DNA of 20,036 bases from an uncultured Collinsella sp. (GCA_902491345.1 CABUHI010000028.1:1-20036); one strand, 5' to 3'; positions 7,657 to 14,014 are shown, counted from the first letter of the stretch. Program-made: numbers and translations. The notes: generated from the sequence alone by a model not told the origin.

Positions 7657-8493
7657 ATGGCAACTATCGAAGAGCTTGAGTCCCTGCGCTGGGACCTTCG
7701 CCGCGATTGCGTCGATATCATCATGGCTGGCGCCGGCGGCCACATCGGCGGCGACATGTCGGTGATTGACGCCCTCATGACCCTCTATGCCAACCACCTC
7801 AACATTTCGCCCGAGACCGTCGACGATCCCAACCGCGATCGCTTCGTGCTCTCTAAGGGCCACGCCATGGAGGCCTACTACGCGGTGCTCTGCCACGAGG
7901 GCTATCTGGATCTCGATGACGTCAAGGCCCGCTTCTCCAAGTTCGGCAGCCCCTACATCGGCCACCCCAACAACAAGCTCAAGGGTATCGAAATGAACTC
8001 CGGCTCGCTGGGTCACGGTCTGCCCGTGGCCGTGGGCATGGCGCTCGCCGGCAAGATGGACGGCCGCGACTACCGCGTCTACACCATCATGGGCGACGGC
8101 GAGCTTGCCGAGGGCTCGGTCTGGGAGGGCGCCATGAGCGGCGGCAACTACCAGCTCGATAACCTGTGCGCGCTCGTGGACCGCAACCGCCTGCAGATTA
8201 GCGGCAGCACCGAGGACGTCATGAAGCAGGATTCGCAGGAGGAGCGCTGGGCCGCCTTCGGTTGGAACGTGCTGTCCATTCCGGGCAACGACGTCCAGGC
8301 CATCGACGCCGCGCTGACGCTGGCCGCCGAGACCAAGGGTAAGCCCACGGTCATCATCCTCAACACGGTGAAGGGCTACGGCTCGCCGGTTATGGAGGAC
8401 AAGGCCGCCTGGCATCATCACCTGCCCAACGATGAGGAATATGCCCAGATTATCGCCGATTTCGCTGCCCATAAGGAGGCTATCAATGGCTAA
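7657..8493 (+). CDS. Transketolase, N-terminal (TPP-binding) subunit
   Basis: The 278-residue protein is the first half of a split transketolase. The thiamine-diphosphate and magnesium motif runs from GDGELAEG (about 146-153) to the DRNRLQ segment (175-180). GGHIGGDMS (28-35) and RFVLSKGHA (62-70) are the usual active-site blocks. Most transketolases have GHPGGS, and here an Asp (33) takes the Ser place, which may mark a special substrate range. It starts 2 bases after the isomerase stop and its end overlaps the partner subunit, so all are translated as one unit. With the C-terminal subunit it would move a two-carbon unit from a ketose (phosphate) to an aldose phosphate. It may be a pathway-specific enzyme instead of the housekeeping one. 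Confidence 0.9.
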   Translation: MATIEELESLRWDLRRDCVDIIMAGAGGHIGGDMSVIDALMTLYANHLNISPETVDDPNRDRFVLSKGHAMEAYYAVLCHEGYLDLDDVKARFSKFGSPYIGHPNNKLKGIEMNSGSLGHGLPVAVGMALAGKMDGRDYRVYTIMGDGELAEGSVWEGAMSGGNYQLDNLCALVDRNRLQISGSTEDVMKQDSQEERWAAFGWNVLSIPGNDVQAIDAALTLAAETKGKPTVIILNTVKGYGSPVMEDKAAWHHHLPNDEEYAQIIADFAAHKEAING

Positions 8494-9427
8494 CAAGATC
8501 GCCAACCGCAAGGTTATCTGCGACACGCTGCTCGAGGCCGCCGCAACTGACAAGGACATCGTCGTCCTGTGTTCCGACTCCCGCGGCTCTGCATCGCTCA
8601 CGCCGTTCTTTGACCAGTATCCCCAGCAGTCCATTGAGGTCGGCATCGCCGAGCAGGACCTGGTGAGCATCGCCGCCGGTATGGCCTCGTGCGGCAAGAA
8701 GGCCTGGGCCGCCTCGCCGGCGTCCTTTGTGACCACGCGTTCGTATGAGCAGTGCAAGGTCGACGTTTCGTACTCCAACACCAACGTCAAGCTCATCGGC
8801 ATCTCGGGCGGCGTGTCCTACGGCGCTTTGGGCATGAGCCATCACTCCGCGCAGGATATCGCCGCCATGAGCGCGATTCCCAACATGCGCGTGTATCTGC
8901 CGAGCGACCGCTTCCAGACCGCCGAGCTCGTGCGGGCCCTGGTCGCCGATAACAAACCGGCCTACATCCGCGTGGGCCGCAACCCGGTCGAGGACGTGTA
9001 CACCGAGGACGAGTGCCCGTTCCAGATGGATCGCGCCACCTGGGTACGCCGCGGCACCGATGTAACGCTCGTCGCTACCGGCGAGATGGTCCGCCATGCC
9101 GTGGACGCTGCCGACCTGCTGGCCGAGCAGGGCATCTCGGCAACGGTACTCGACATGTACTGCGTCAAGCCGCTCGACGCCGAGGCCGTGATTGAGGCCG
9201 CCGGTGCCACGCGCGCCGTCGTGACCGTCGAGGAGCACAGCCCCTTCGGCGGTCTGGGCTCTATGGTCGCGCAGGTGGTGGGCGAGCATTGCCCGCGCCC
9301 GGTCAAGTGCCTCTCCCTGCCCGACGCGCCGGTCATCACCGGCACGAGCCCCGAGGTCTTTGCACACTACGGCCTGACGGGTGTCGGAATCGCCAAGACC
9401 GTTGCCGAATTCCTGCCCGCAGAGTAA
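8486..9427 (+). CDS. Transketolase, C-terminal (pyrimidine-binding) subunit
   Basis: This 313-residue protein is the second half of the split transketolase. EVGIAEQDLVSIAAGMA contains the conserved Glu56 that activates thiamine diphosphate across the subunit boundary. YGALGMSHHSAQDI carries the paired histidines of the sugar-phosphate site, and the last third is the transketolase C-terminal domain. The ATG at 8486 is preceded by AAGGAGG and overlaps the stop of the N-terminal subunit by 8 bases, fitting translational coupling of two subunits needed in equal amounts. In-frame sequence further upstream lies inside the preceding gene and is not family-like. Confidence 0.9.
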   Translation: MANKIANRKVICDTLLEAAATDKDIVVLCSDSRGSASLTPFFDQYPQQSIEVGIAEQDLVSIAAGMASCGKKAWAASPASFVTTRSYEQCKVDVSYSNTNVKLIGISGGVSYGALGMSHHSAQDIAAMSAIPNMRVYLPSDRFQTAELVRALVADNKPAYIRVGRNPVEDVYTEDECPFQMDRATWVRRGTDVTLVATGEMVRHAVDAADLLAEQGISATVLDMYCVKPLDAEAVIEAAGATRAVVTVEEHSPFGGLGSMVAQVVGEHCPRPVKCLSLPDAPVITGTSPEVFAHYGLTGVGIAKTVAEFLPAE

Positions 9428-9430
9428 TTG

Positions 9431-9465
9431 GAATGTGACAAAGGGACCGTCCCTTTGTCACATTC
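9431..9465. repeat. Perfect 16-bp palindromic hairpin inside the operon
   Basis: Bases 9431-9446 and 9450-9465 are exact reverse complements around CCG. The element fills nearly the whole gap between the transketolase C subunit and the kinase, with no T-run after it. It looks like a REP-type repeat that may shield the upstream mRNA from decay or partly uncouple kinase expression. The core AAAGGGACCGTCCCTTT is related to other GGGAC hairpins in the window. Confidence 0.8.
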
Positions 9466-9483
9466 GTTTTGAAAGGGGTGGCC

Positions 9484-10974
9484 ATGGGCCGCTACATCAT
9501 CGGAATCGATCAATCCACGCAGGGCACCAAGGCGCTGCTGGTAGACGAGGGCGGCCATCTGATTCATCGTGCCGACCGCTCGCATCGCCAGATTGTCAAC
9601 GAAGCCGGCTGGGTGAGCCATGATCCGGCCGAGATTGCCACCAATGTGCTGGCCGTGGCGCGTGCCGTGGTGGAGGAGACCGGGGTCGATCCGGCCGACG
9701 TCGCCGGCATCGGCATCTCCAACCAGCGCGAGACCACCGTTGCATGGAACCGCACGACGGGCGAGACACTGTGCGACGCCGTGGTGTGGCAGTGCGCCCG
9801 CGCCCGCGAGCTGTGCGACGAGCTGACCGCGCGCGAGGGTGTGGCCGAGCTGGTGCGCGACACGACGGGTCTGGTGCTCTCGCCCTACTATCCGGCGGGC
9901 AAGATGGCCTGGATCCTTGCGAACGTTCCCGCTGCTGCCGAGGCCGCGGCGGCAGGCGAGCTGTGCCTGGGCACCATCGATGCCTGGGTGGTCTGGACGC
10001 TCACGGGCGGCGCGGAGTTTCGCTGCGACTGGTCCAATGCCAGCCGCACGCAGCTCTTTGACCTGCGCCGTGGCTGCTGGAGCGAGCCGGTGTGCGAGGC
10101 CTTTGGCGTCGACGTGGCCTGCCTGCCGCAGGTGACCGATTCCGATGGCCTGTTCGGCATGACGGATCTGGGCGGCTTTTTGCCAGCGCCCGTGCCCATT
10201 CACGGCGTGCTGGGCGACAGCCACGCGGCCTTGTTCGCGCAGGGCTGCCACAGCCGCGGTATGGCTAAGGCGACCTATGGCACCGGCAGCTCGGTCATGA
10301 TGAACGTCGGCGACGAGTTCGTTGCCAGCTCGCACGGGCTTTCGAGCTCGCTCGCATGGCGTATGGACGGCGTGACCGAGTACGTGCTCGAGGGCAACGT
10401 GAGCTACGCCGGTGCTGTCAAGACGTGGCTGCGCGACGATCTGGAGCTCATCAATAACCCCGAGGAAGTTACCGACCTGTGCTACGCCGCCAATCCGGCG
10501 AGTCGCGTCTACTTTGTGCCGGCGTTTACCGGTTTGGGCGCGCCGCACTGGGCGAGTGACGCCGAGGGCTGCGTCTTTGGCATGACGCGTACCACGGGTC
10601 GCGCGGAGTTCGTAAAAGCTGCAGACGAATCGATTGCCTATCAAATCTTTGACGTAATTGACGCAATGGTCGAGGATTCTGGCGCGGCACTTGCCGAGCT
10701 TCGCGTTGACGGCGGTCCCACGCGCGACGCGTACCTGATGCAGTTTGAGAGCGACTTGGTTGGCTCGCCCATCCGCATCGCGAGCAATGACGAGATGAGC
10801 GGCCTGGGCGCGGCCTGGGCCTGCGGTATTGCGCTGGGCATGTACACGCGCGATGTCGTCGACGTCTACGGCGCCCGCGGCATCGTGGAGCCGTCGATGC
10901 CCGCCGACGAGCGCGCCAAAAAGATCGCCGGCTGGCGCCACGCCGTGAAATCAACGATTGCCTACACAGCCTAG
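9484..10974 (+). CDS. FGGY-family carbohydrate kinase, glycerol-kinase-like
   Basis: The 496-residue kinase starts IIGIDQSTQGTKALL and keeps ISNQRETTVAW, whose Arg82-Glu83 match the glycerol-binding pair of GlpK. Trp102 and Asp245 (LGDSHAALF, the catalytic base) also fall at GlpK-equivalent positions. The ATP side has ATYGTGSS and a late VDGGPTRDAYLMQ. These features point to a small polyol or keto-polyol end, such as glycerol, dihydroxyacetone or a branched ketose. It is the last gene of the isomerase/transketolase operon, so it probably phosphorylates the ketose before transketolase acts or a C3 product after it. The start at 9484 follows AAAGGGG; a TTG 15 bases earlier is possible but less likely. 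Annotation as plain glycerol kinase would ignore this context. Confidence 0.85.
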   Translation: MGRYIIGIDQSTQGTKALLVDEGGHLIHRADRSHRQIVNEAGWVSHDPAEIATNVLAVARAVVEETGVDPADVAGIGISNQRETTVAWNRTTGETLCDAVVWQCARARELCDELTAREGVAELVRDTTGLVLSPYYPAGKMAWILANVPAAAEAAAAGELCLGTIDAWVVWTLTGGAEFRCDWSNASRTQLFDLRRGCWSEPVCEAFGVDVACLPQVTDSDGLFGMTDLGGFLPAPVPIHGVLGDSHAALFAQGCHSRGMAKATYGTGSSVMMNVGDEFVASSHGLSSSLAWRMDGVTEYVLEGNVSYAGAVKTWLRDDLELINNPEEVTDLCYAANPASRVYFVPAFTGLGAPHWASDAEGCVFGMTRTTGRAEFVKAADESIAYQIFDVIDAMVEDSGAALAELRVDGGPTRDAYLMQFESDLVGSPIRIASNDEMSGLGAAWACGIALGMYTRDVVDVYGARGIVEPSMPADERAKKIAGWRHAVKSTIAYTA

Positions 10975-10985
10975 AATGGTTTTTC

Positions 10986-11021
10986 TGGGACGGGGATTAA
11001 AAATCATTGGTCCTCGTCCCA
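10986..11021. repeat. GGGACGGGG hairpin after the kinase gene
   Basis: Bases 10986-10996 pair with 11011-11021 (one G-U wobble) around a 14-base A/T-rich loop. It lies just after the kinase stop and may act as a transcript end or stabiliser, although no T-run follows. Its arm TGGGACGGGG is repeated in the next element. Confidence 0.65.
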
Positions 11022-11023
11022 GG

Positions 11024-11109
11024 TAGTCAATTTGGGACGGGGCTTTTTTGACTGGTATGATTGGTGCGACCATTCGAACCAGCTAAAAGAGCCCGTCCCA
11101 ATTTGACTA
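11024..11109. repeat. 86-nt inverted repeat in the luxS leader
   Basis: The left arm (11024-11049) and right arm (11085-11109) are near-perfect reverse complements, starting TAGTCAATTTGGGACGGGGC. A smaller inner pair, CTGGT with ACCAG, extends the fold. The right arm stops three bases before the GAGAGG ribosome binding site of luxS. It could be a mobile MITE- or REP-like element, or a regulatory leader fold. Confidence 0.7.
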
Positions 11110-11124
11110 TCGAGAGGATCTGCC

Positions 11125-11613
11125 ATGGAGCGCATCGCGAGCTTTTCCGTTGACCATCTGCTGCTTGAGCCCGGCGTGTATGTGAGCCGCATCGACCGCG
11201 ATCCGGCGACCGGCGCCGCCGTCACCACGTTTGACCTGCGCCTGACCACGCCCAACAAGGAGCCGGTCATGAACACGGCCGAGTGCCACACCATCGAGCA
11301 CCTGGGCGCGACGTTCCTTCGCAACCATGCCGAGTGGTCGAGCCGCATTGTCTACTTTGGCCCCATGGGCTGCCGCACGGGTTTTTACCTGGTCGTGTTT
11401 GGTGAGGTGACGAGCGAGGAGATTCTGTCGCTCGTGCGTGAGCTGTTCGAGTTTGTCGCCGGCTTTGAGGGCGATGTCCCCGGTGCCGCTCCCGAGGAGT
11501 GCGGTAACTATCTGGACCAGAACCTCCCCATGGCAAACTGGCTCGCACGCCGCTACCTCGACCGCGACCTGGCCGATATCGACGAGAAGCACCTGCATTA
11601 TCAGCAGGCGTAA
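11125..11613 (+). CDS. luxS: S-ribosylhomocysteine lyase LuxS
   Basis: The 162-residue enzyme cleaves S-ribosylhomocysteine to homocysteine and DPD, the precursor of the AI-2 signal, within the activated methyl cycle. The zinc site is seen as HTIEH (His55, Glu58, His59) and Cys126 in ECGNY. The catalytic Cys83 lies in PMGCRTGFY. Length matches the family (150-175) and the ATG follows GAGAGGA. No Pfs nucleosidase or methionine gene is beside it, so it stands as a single gene between hairpin repeats and its own terminator. Its closeness to the sugar operon need not mean shared function, although DPD and ribose chemistry are related. Confidence 0.95.
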   Translation: MERIASFSVDHLLLEPGVYVSRIDRDPATGAAVTTFDLRLTTPNKEPVMNTAECHTIEHLGATFLRNHAEWSSRIVYFGPMGCRTGFYLVVFGEVTSEEILSLVRELFEFVAGFEGDVPGAAPEECGNYLDQNLPMANWLARRYLDRDLADIDEKHLHYQQA

Positions 11614-11644
11614 AGGCCCTCGCAGGAATAGCGTTTGTACTAGA

Positions 11645-11675
11645 AGCGCTCTCGCTCTTGCGGGGGCGCTTTTTC
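11645..11675 (+). terminator. Intrinsic terminator of luxS
   Basis: An 11-bp stem (11645-11655 with 11660-11670, two G-U wobbles), a TCTT loop and an immediate T-run lie 31 bases after the luxS stop. Confidence 0.85.
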
Positions 11676-11708
11676 ATGCCGAGCGCTCAAAACAGAACGA
11701 GATTGTTC

Positions 11709-11743
11709 TAGAATGTTCATACTGTCACATAAACAAACAGGAG
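11709..11743 (+). promoter_or_regulatory. Promoter region of the DUF4867-type gene
   Basis: TAGAAT at 11709-11714 is a good -10, while the -35 is weak (CTCAAA). AGAAC/GTTCT (11694-11709) forms a short dyad over it. Downstream, TAAACAAAC (11730-11738) is the exact reverse complement of GTTTGTTTA at 6106-6114 in the sugar-operon operator, and ATGTTCA is also shared. AGGAG at 11739-11743 is the ribosome binding site. Confidence 0.4.
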
Positions 11744-11748
11744 TGAAC

Positions 11749-12393
11749 ATGCATATCTACTCTGTCTCTGATCCCGAGTTCAAGTCCTATGGCTGCGTGT
11801 GGGATGACGTTCCGTCCAGCCTGACCGCTCCACTCGTCGAGGCACTCGCGGCTACGTCCATCCCCGAGGGCAGCAAATACGTTGCCTCCGCGCCCGAGCT
11901 CGAGCAGGTTGAGGGTGCCGACACGCTCGGCCTGCTCATGTACGGCGGCCGCCCCTTCCAGCTCGGCTGGTGCAACGGCCACAACACACGACTCAACTGT
12001 CTGGAGTATCACCGCGCGAGTGAGTTTAACCTGGGCGCCCGCGACTTTATCCTGCTCGTGGCGCATCGCTGGGAGCTCGAGGACGGAAAGCTCGATACCG
12101 CGTTCGTCAAGGCGTTCCGCGTGCCGGCGGGCAAGGTTGTCGAGGTCTTCAACACCACGCTCCACTACACGCCGTGCATGGTCGATGAAAGCGGCTTCCA
12201 GGTGATGGTGGCGCTGCCCGCCGGTACCAACGGTCCGCGCCCCGAGGCCGCAACCGACATGCCTGCCGCCGGTGACAGCTACTGCTACTGGAAGGCCGAC
12301 AAGTGGGTCCTCTGCCATGCTGACAGCCCCAAGGCAGCCGAAGGCGGCTACGTGGGCCTCATCGGAAAGAACCTCGACATCGCCTGCGACTAG
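11749..12393 (+). CDS. DUF4867-type protein of unknown function
   Basis: This 214-residue soluble protein has no signal peptide or membrane segment. Its features resemble the DUF4867 family: the early phrase FKSYGCVW, the central WCNGHNTRLNCLEYHRASEFN (residues about 77-97), and a VPAGKVVEVFNTTLHYTPC segment of beta-rich, cupin-like character. Conserved His, Glu and Cys residues there could bind a metal, but no activity can be claimed. ATG 11749 follows AGGAG at a good distance. The gene has its own promoter after the luxS terminator. Its last 16 codons and stop lie inside a ~250 bp segment that is repeated beyond the ATPase gene. Operator-like words shared with the sugar operon hint, weakly, at a role in the same sugar metabolism. 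Confidence 0.8.
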   Translation: MHIYSVSDPEFKSYGCVWDDVPSSLTAPLVEALAATSIPEGSKYVASAPELEQVEGADTLGLLMYGGRPFQLGWCNGHNTRLNCLEYHRASEFNLGARDFILLVAHRWELEDGKLDTAFVKAFRVPAGKVVEVFNTTLHYTPCMVDESGFQVMVALPAGTNGPRPEAATDMPAAGDSYCYWKADKWVLCHADSPKAAEGGYVGLIGKNLDIACD

Positions 12394-12400
12394 AATCTTC

Positions 12401-12459
12401 TGTCTCGATCTGTAACACCTAGCGGGCTAAATCGTCTCTTCCTGTTACAGATTTAGACA
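12401..12459. repeat. TGTCTCGATCTGTAACA hairpin, copy 1a
   Basis: Arms 12401-12417 and 12443-12459 pair at 15 of 17 bases. It starts 8 bases after the DUF4867 stop and probably ends or stabilises that mRNA. There is no T-run. Confidence 0.7.
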
Positions 12460-12482
12460 AACTGCAGGGGCCCGCCCGAAAA

Positions 12483-12537
12483 TCTCGATCTGTAACACCA
12501 GGCCCGATTTTGGCGGCCTAACTGTTACAGATCGAGA
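12483..12537. repeat. TCTCGATCTGTAACA hairpin, copy 1b
   Basis: Arms 12483-12497 and 12523-12537 pair perfectly over 15 bases, and the left arm repeats that of the hairpin at 12401. Two hairpins of one family thus stand in tandem. Confidence 0.75.
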
Positions 12538-12549
12538 CAAACGGGCCCA

Positions 12550-12586
12550 AACCACCACAAAGGTGCCTGTCCCCATTGTGGTGGTT
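12550..12586. repeat. CCACCACAA hairpin, copy 1c, end of ATPase gene
   Basis: Arms 12550-12560 and 12576-12586 are perfect 11-base reverse complements. The loop carries GGTGCCTGTCCCC. It lies two bases beyond the minus-strand ATPase stop, so it is well placed as that gene's transcript end. The second copy at 13975 keeps the pairing with a changed base pair. Confidence 0.75.
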
Positions 12587-12588
12587 GG

Positions 12589-13695
12589 CTAGAGCTGGCT
12601 GCGCAGGTAGTCAGCCATATATGGTACGGCGAAGCGCACGTAACCGCGGCGCGCCTGCTCGATAACGCCGGCGTCGATGAGGCGCCGGCGATACTTTTGC
12701 GCATAGTCGGGTGTGACTGACATGCGCTTCGCAACATCAGAAATGCGAGACACGGCGTCTTTGTCATCAGTCATTGCGGAGAGAAACGCGACGTCTTGGT
12801 CCGATAACGCGGCGAGCGTCGTTTCACACACATCGTTTTCGAAATCGGCCTTTGACGCTTCGATTGCTCCGTCGACTTGCTCTGGCGTTACGTGTTCTCC
12901 TGCCTGGCAGCGATTGGCGATGTTATAGCCGATGAGTTGCAGCATATAGGGCGAGCCTTGGGTTGCGCGAGCGGCATGGAGGCGAAGGTCTCTTGGGATA
13001 TCAAGGCCGAGCTCTTCGAAAGCCCGCTGATAATAGGCATCCACATCTCCGACTGAAAGCGGTTCGAGCGTGACCTTGCGCGCGCGGTTGAGAAATGTCA
13101 GTACGCGGTCGTTGAGCGTCGCGGAGACTGCTCCCGGGAGCCCTGCCATAACAAGCGCGACGTTGAGTCCCTCACCGACCAGCTCTTGATAGGCGGTGAC
13201 GAGCTGTCTGATCTCGGATGAATTGGCCTGGAGCTCATCGATGAGGATGAGGATGCCATGTCCTTGCTCGGTCAGTTTGCGCGCGAGCTGTGTGAGTTTG
13301 AACTGAAAGCTCTTGGTCTCCTGCACGTCTCGTGTGAACTCGAGGCCTGCCGAGAACCCAAAAACACTTAGGCTGCCGCTCGTGAGTTTAGGAAGATGGC
13401 GTTTATTGACGTAAGGCTCGCCTGCTTCTTGGATCTTCTCAACAATGCGCTCGAGCATATCCTCGGAGGCTACGGTGGGTGTGGCGACAACGAAGCCGAG
13501 CTTGCGGGCGCGATCGGCAAGTTCCCACAGGAGAACCGTTTTGCCGCTGCCTCGCTGGCCGAGCATGAGCATGGCTCGGTCTCGATTGCCCGGCTCCTGC
13601 TCAAGGCCGGAGATGAATGTCGAAATCACGCTCCCGCGCCCCACCAGATGGGACGGGCGATTTCCAAATGAGGGGGAGAAGATGGTTTCAGTCAT
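12589..13695 (-). CDS. AAA/ORC-like ATP-binding protein
   Basis: The 368-residue protein has a P-loop GQRGSGKT (46-53) and a Walker B ILILIDE with Asp153-Glu154. A sensor-like VMAGLPGAV follows, and a C-terminal winged-helix-like part (about 270-368) contains RISDVAKRMSVTPDYAQKY. This is the build of solitary ORC1/CDC6-like or STAND-type ATPases seen in accessory regions. Its role could be DNA binding, a defence function or element maintenance, and none can be chosen from sequence. AAGGAG stands just before the ATG. By eye its base composition is lower in GC and its codon use looser than in the neighbours. It lies opposite to flanking genes and exactly between two ~250 bp direct repeats, which suggests a recently gained cassette. 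Confidence 0.85.
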   Translation of the reverse strand: MTETIFSPSFGNRPSHLVGRGSVISTFISGLEQEPGNRDRAMLMLGQRGSGKTVLLWELADRARKLGFVVATPTVASEDMLERIVEKIQEAGEPYVNKRHLPKLTSGSLSVFGFSAGLEFTRDVQETKSFQFKLTQLARKLTEQGHGILILIDELQANSSEIRQLVTAYQELVGEGLNVALVMAGLPGAVSATLNDRVLTFLNRARKVTLEPLSVGDVDAYYQRAFEELGLDIPRDLRLHAARATQGSPYMLQLIGYNIANRCQAGEHVTPEQVDGAIEASKADFENDVCETTLAALSDQDVAFLSAMTDDKDAVSRISDVAKRMSVTPDYAQKYRRRLIDAGVIEQARRGYVRFAVPYMADYLRSQL

Positions 13696-13706
13696 AAGTC
13701 TCCTTT

Positions 13707-13747
13707 CCTTTTTTTCCTATTTTTTCCTTTTTTTCCTATTCAGTCAA
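13707..13747 (-). promoter_or_regulatory. T-rich tandem repeat and promoter of the ATPase gene
   Basis: CCTTTTTTTCCTATT occurs exactly at 13707-13721 and 13726-13740 (period 19). On the minus strand this is a purine-rich leader ahead of the AAGGAG site. TTGACT on the minus strand (13742-13747) is a good -35. At 17 bases the -10 would be AAAAAT (13719-13724), inside the repeat, so slippage in the A/T runs could change promoter spacing. Confidence 0.45.
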
Positions 13748-13759
13748 ATATTCCGCCGG

Positions 13760-14014
13760 CGAGGGCGGCTGCGTGGGCCTCACCGGAAAGAACCTCGACA
13801 TCGCCTGCGACTAGAATCTTCTGTCTCGATCTGTAACATCTAGCGGGCTAAATCGTCTCTACCTGTTACAGATTTAGACAAACTGCAGGGGACAGGCCGA
13901 ACAATCTCGATCTGTAACACCAGGCCCGGTTTTGGCTGCCTAACTGTTACAGATCGAGACAAAACGGGCCCAAACCGCCACAAAGGTGCCTGTCCCCTTT
14001 GTGGCGGCTTGGCT
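13760..14014. repeat. Direct repeat, copy 2
   Basis: This is the second copy of the segment at 12339-12590, in the same orientation. It holds hairpins at 13822-13880 (arms of 17), 13905-13959 (perfect 15) and 13975-14007 (perfect 12). Changes relative to copy 1 are mostly single bases outside the stems. The segment fills most of the gap between the ATPase and the glycosidase. Confidence 0.9.
13761..13814 (+). pseudogene. Remnant of the 3' end of a DUF4867-type gene
   Basis: The frame reads EGGCVGLTGKNLDIACD and stops with TAG, matching the last residues of the protein ending at 12393 with two substitutions (Y to C, I to T). Upstream of the Glu codon the similarity ends abruptly. It is a fragment with no start and should not be expressed as protein. 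Confidence 0.6.

Larger units (their letters stand above)
12339..12590. repeat. Direct repeat, copy 1 (DUF4867 3' end plus three hairpins)
   Basis: This 252-base segment matches 13760-14014 at roughly 94% by eye, with a few short indels. It starts within the last codons of the DUF4867-type gene and ends at the first two bases of the ATPase stop codon. The two copies thus bracket the ATPase cassette exactly. Confidence 0.9.

Noticed and set aside
6137..7663. 508-codon open frame antisense to the isomerase gene
   Set aside because: It mirrors the G/C third-position bias of the real gene, has no ribosome binding site and no family-like sequence.
7636..8802. 388-codon open frame antisense to the transketolase genes
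   Set aside because: It overlaps two genes with strong motifs and has no independent support.
9367..10941. 524-codon open frame antisense to the FGGY kinase
   Set aside because: The plus-strand kinase has full catalytic motifs; the reverse frame is a by-product of high GC.
6254..10974. Complete sulfoquinovose transketolase pathway
   Set aside because: The isomerase and split transketolase would fit, but no sulfo-tetrose isomerase, sulfolactaldehyde reductase or transporter is visible, and the FGGY kinase has no place in that route.
11125..12393. luxS and the DUF4867-type gene as one operon
   Set aside because: A strong terminator at 11645-11675 and a separate -10 box lie between them.
12401..13959. 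CRISPR-like repeat array
   Set aside because: The repeated TCTCGATCTGTAACA units are arms of hairpins in two duplicated blocks, not evenly spaced repeats with unique spacers, and no cas genes are near.
12339..14014. Insertion sequence or integrative element with transposase
   Set aside because: No transposase or integrase is encoded between the repeats, and a 250 bp duplication is far too long for a target-site duplication.
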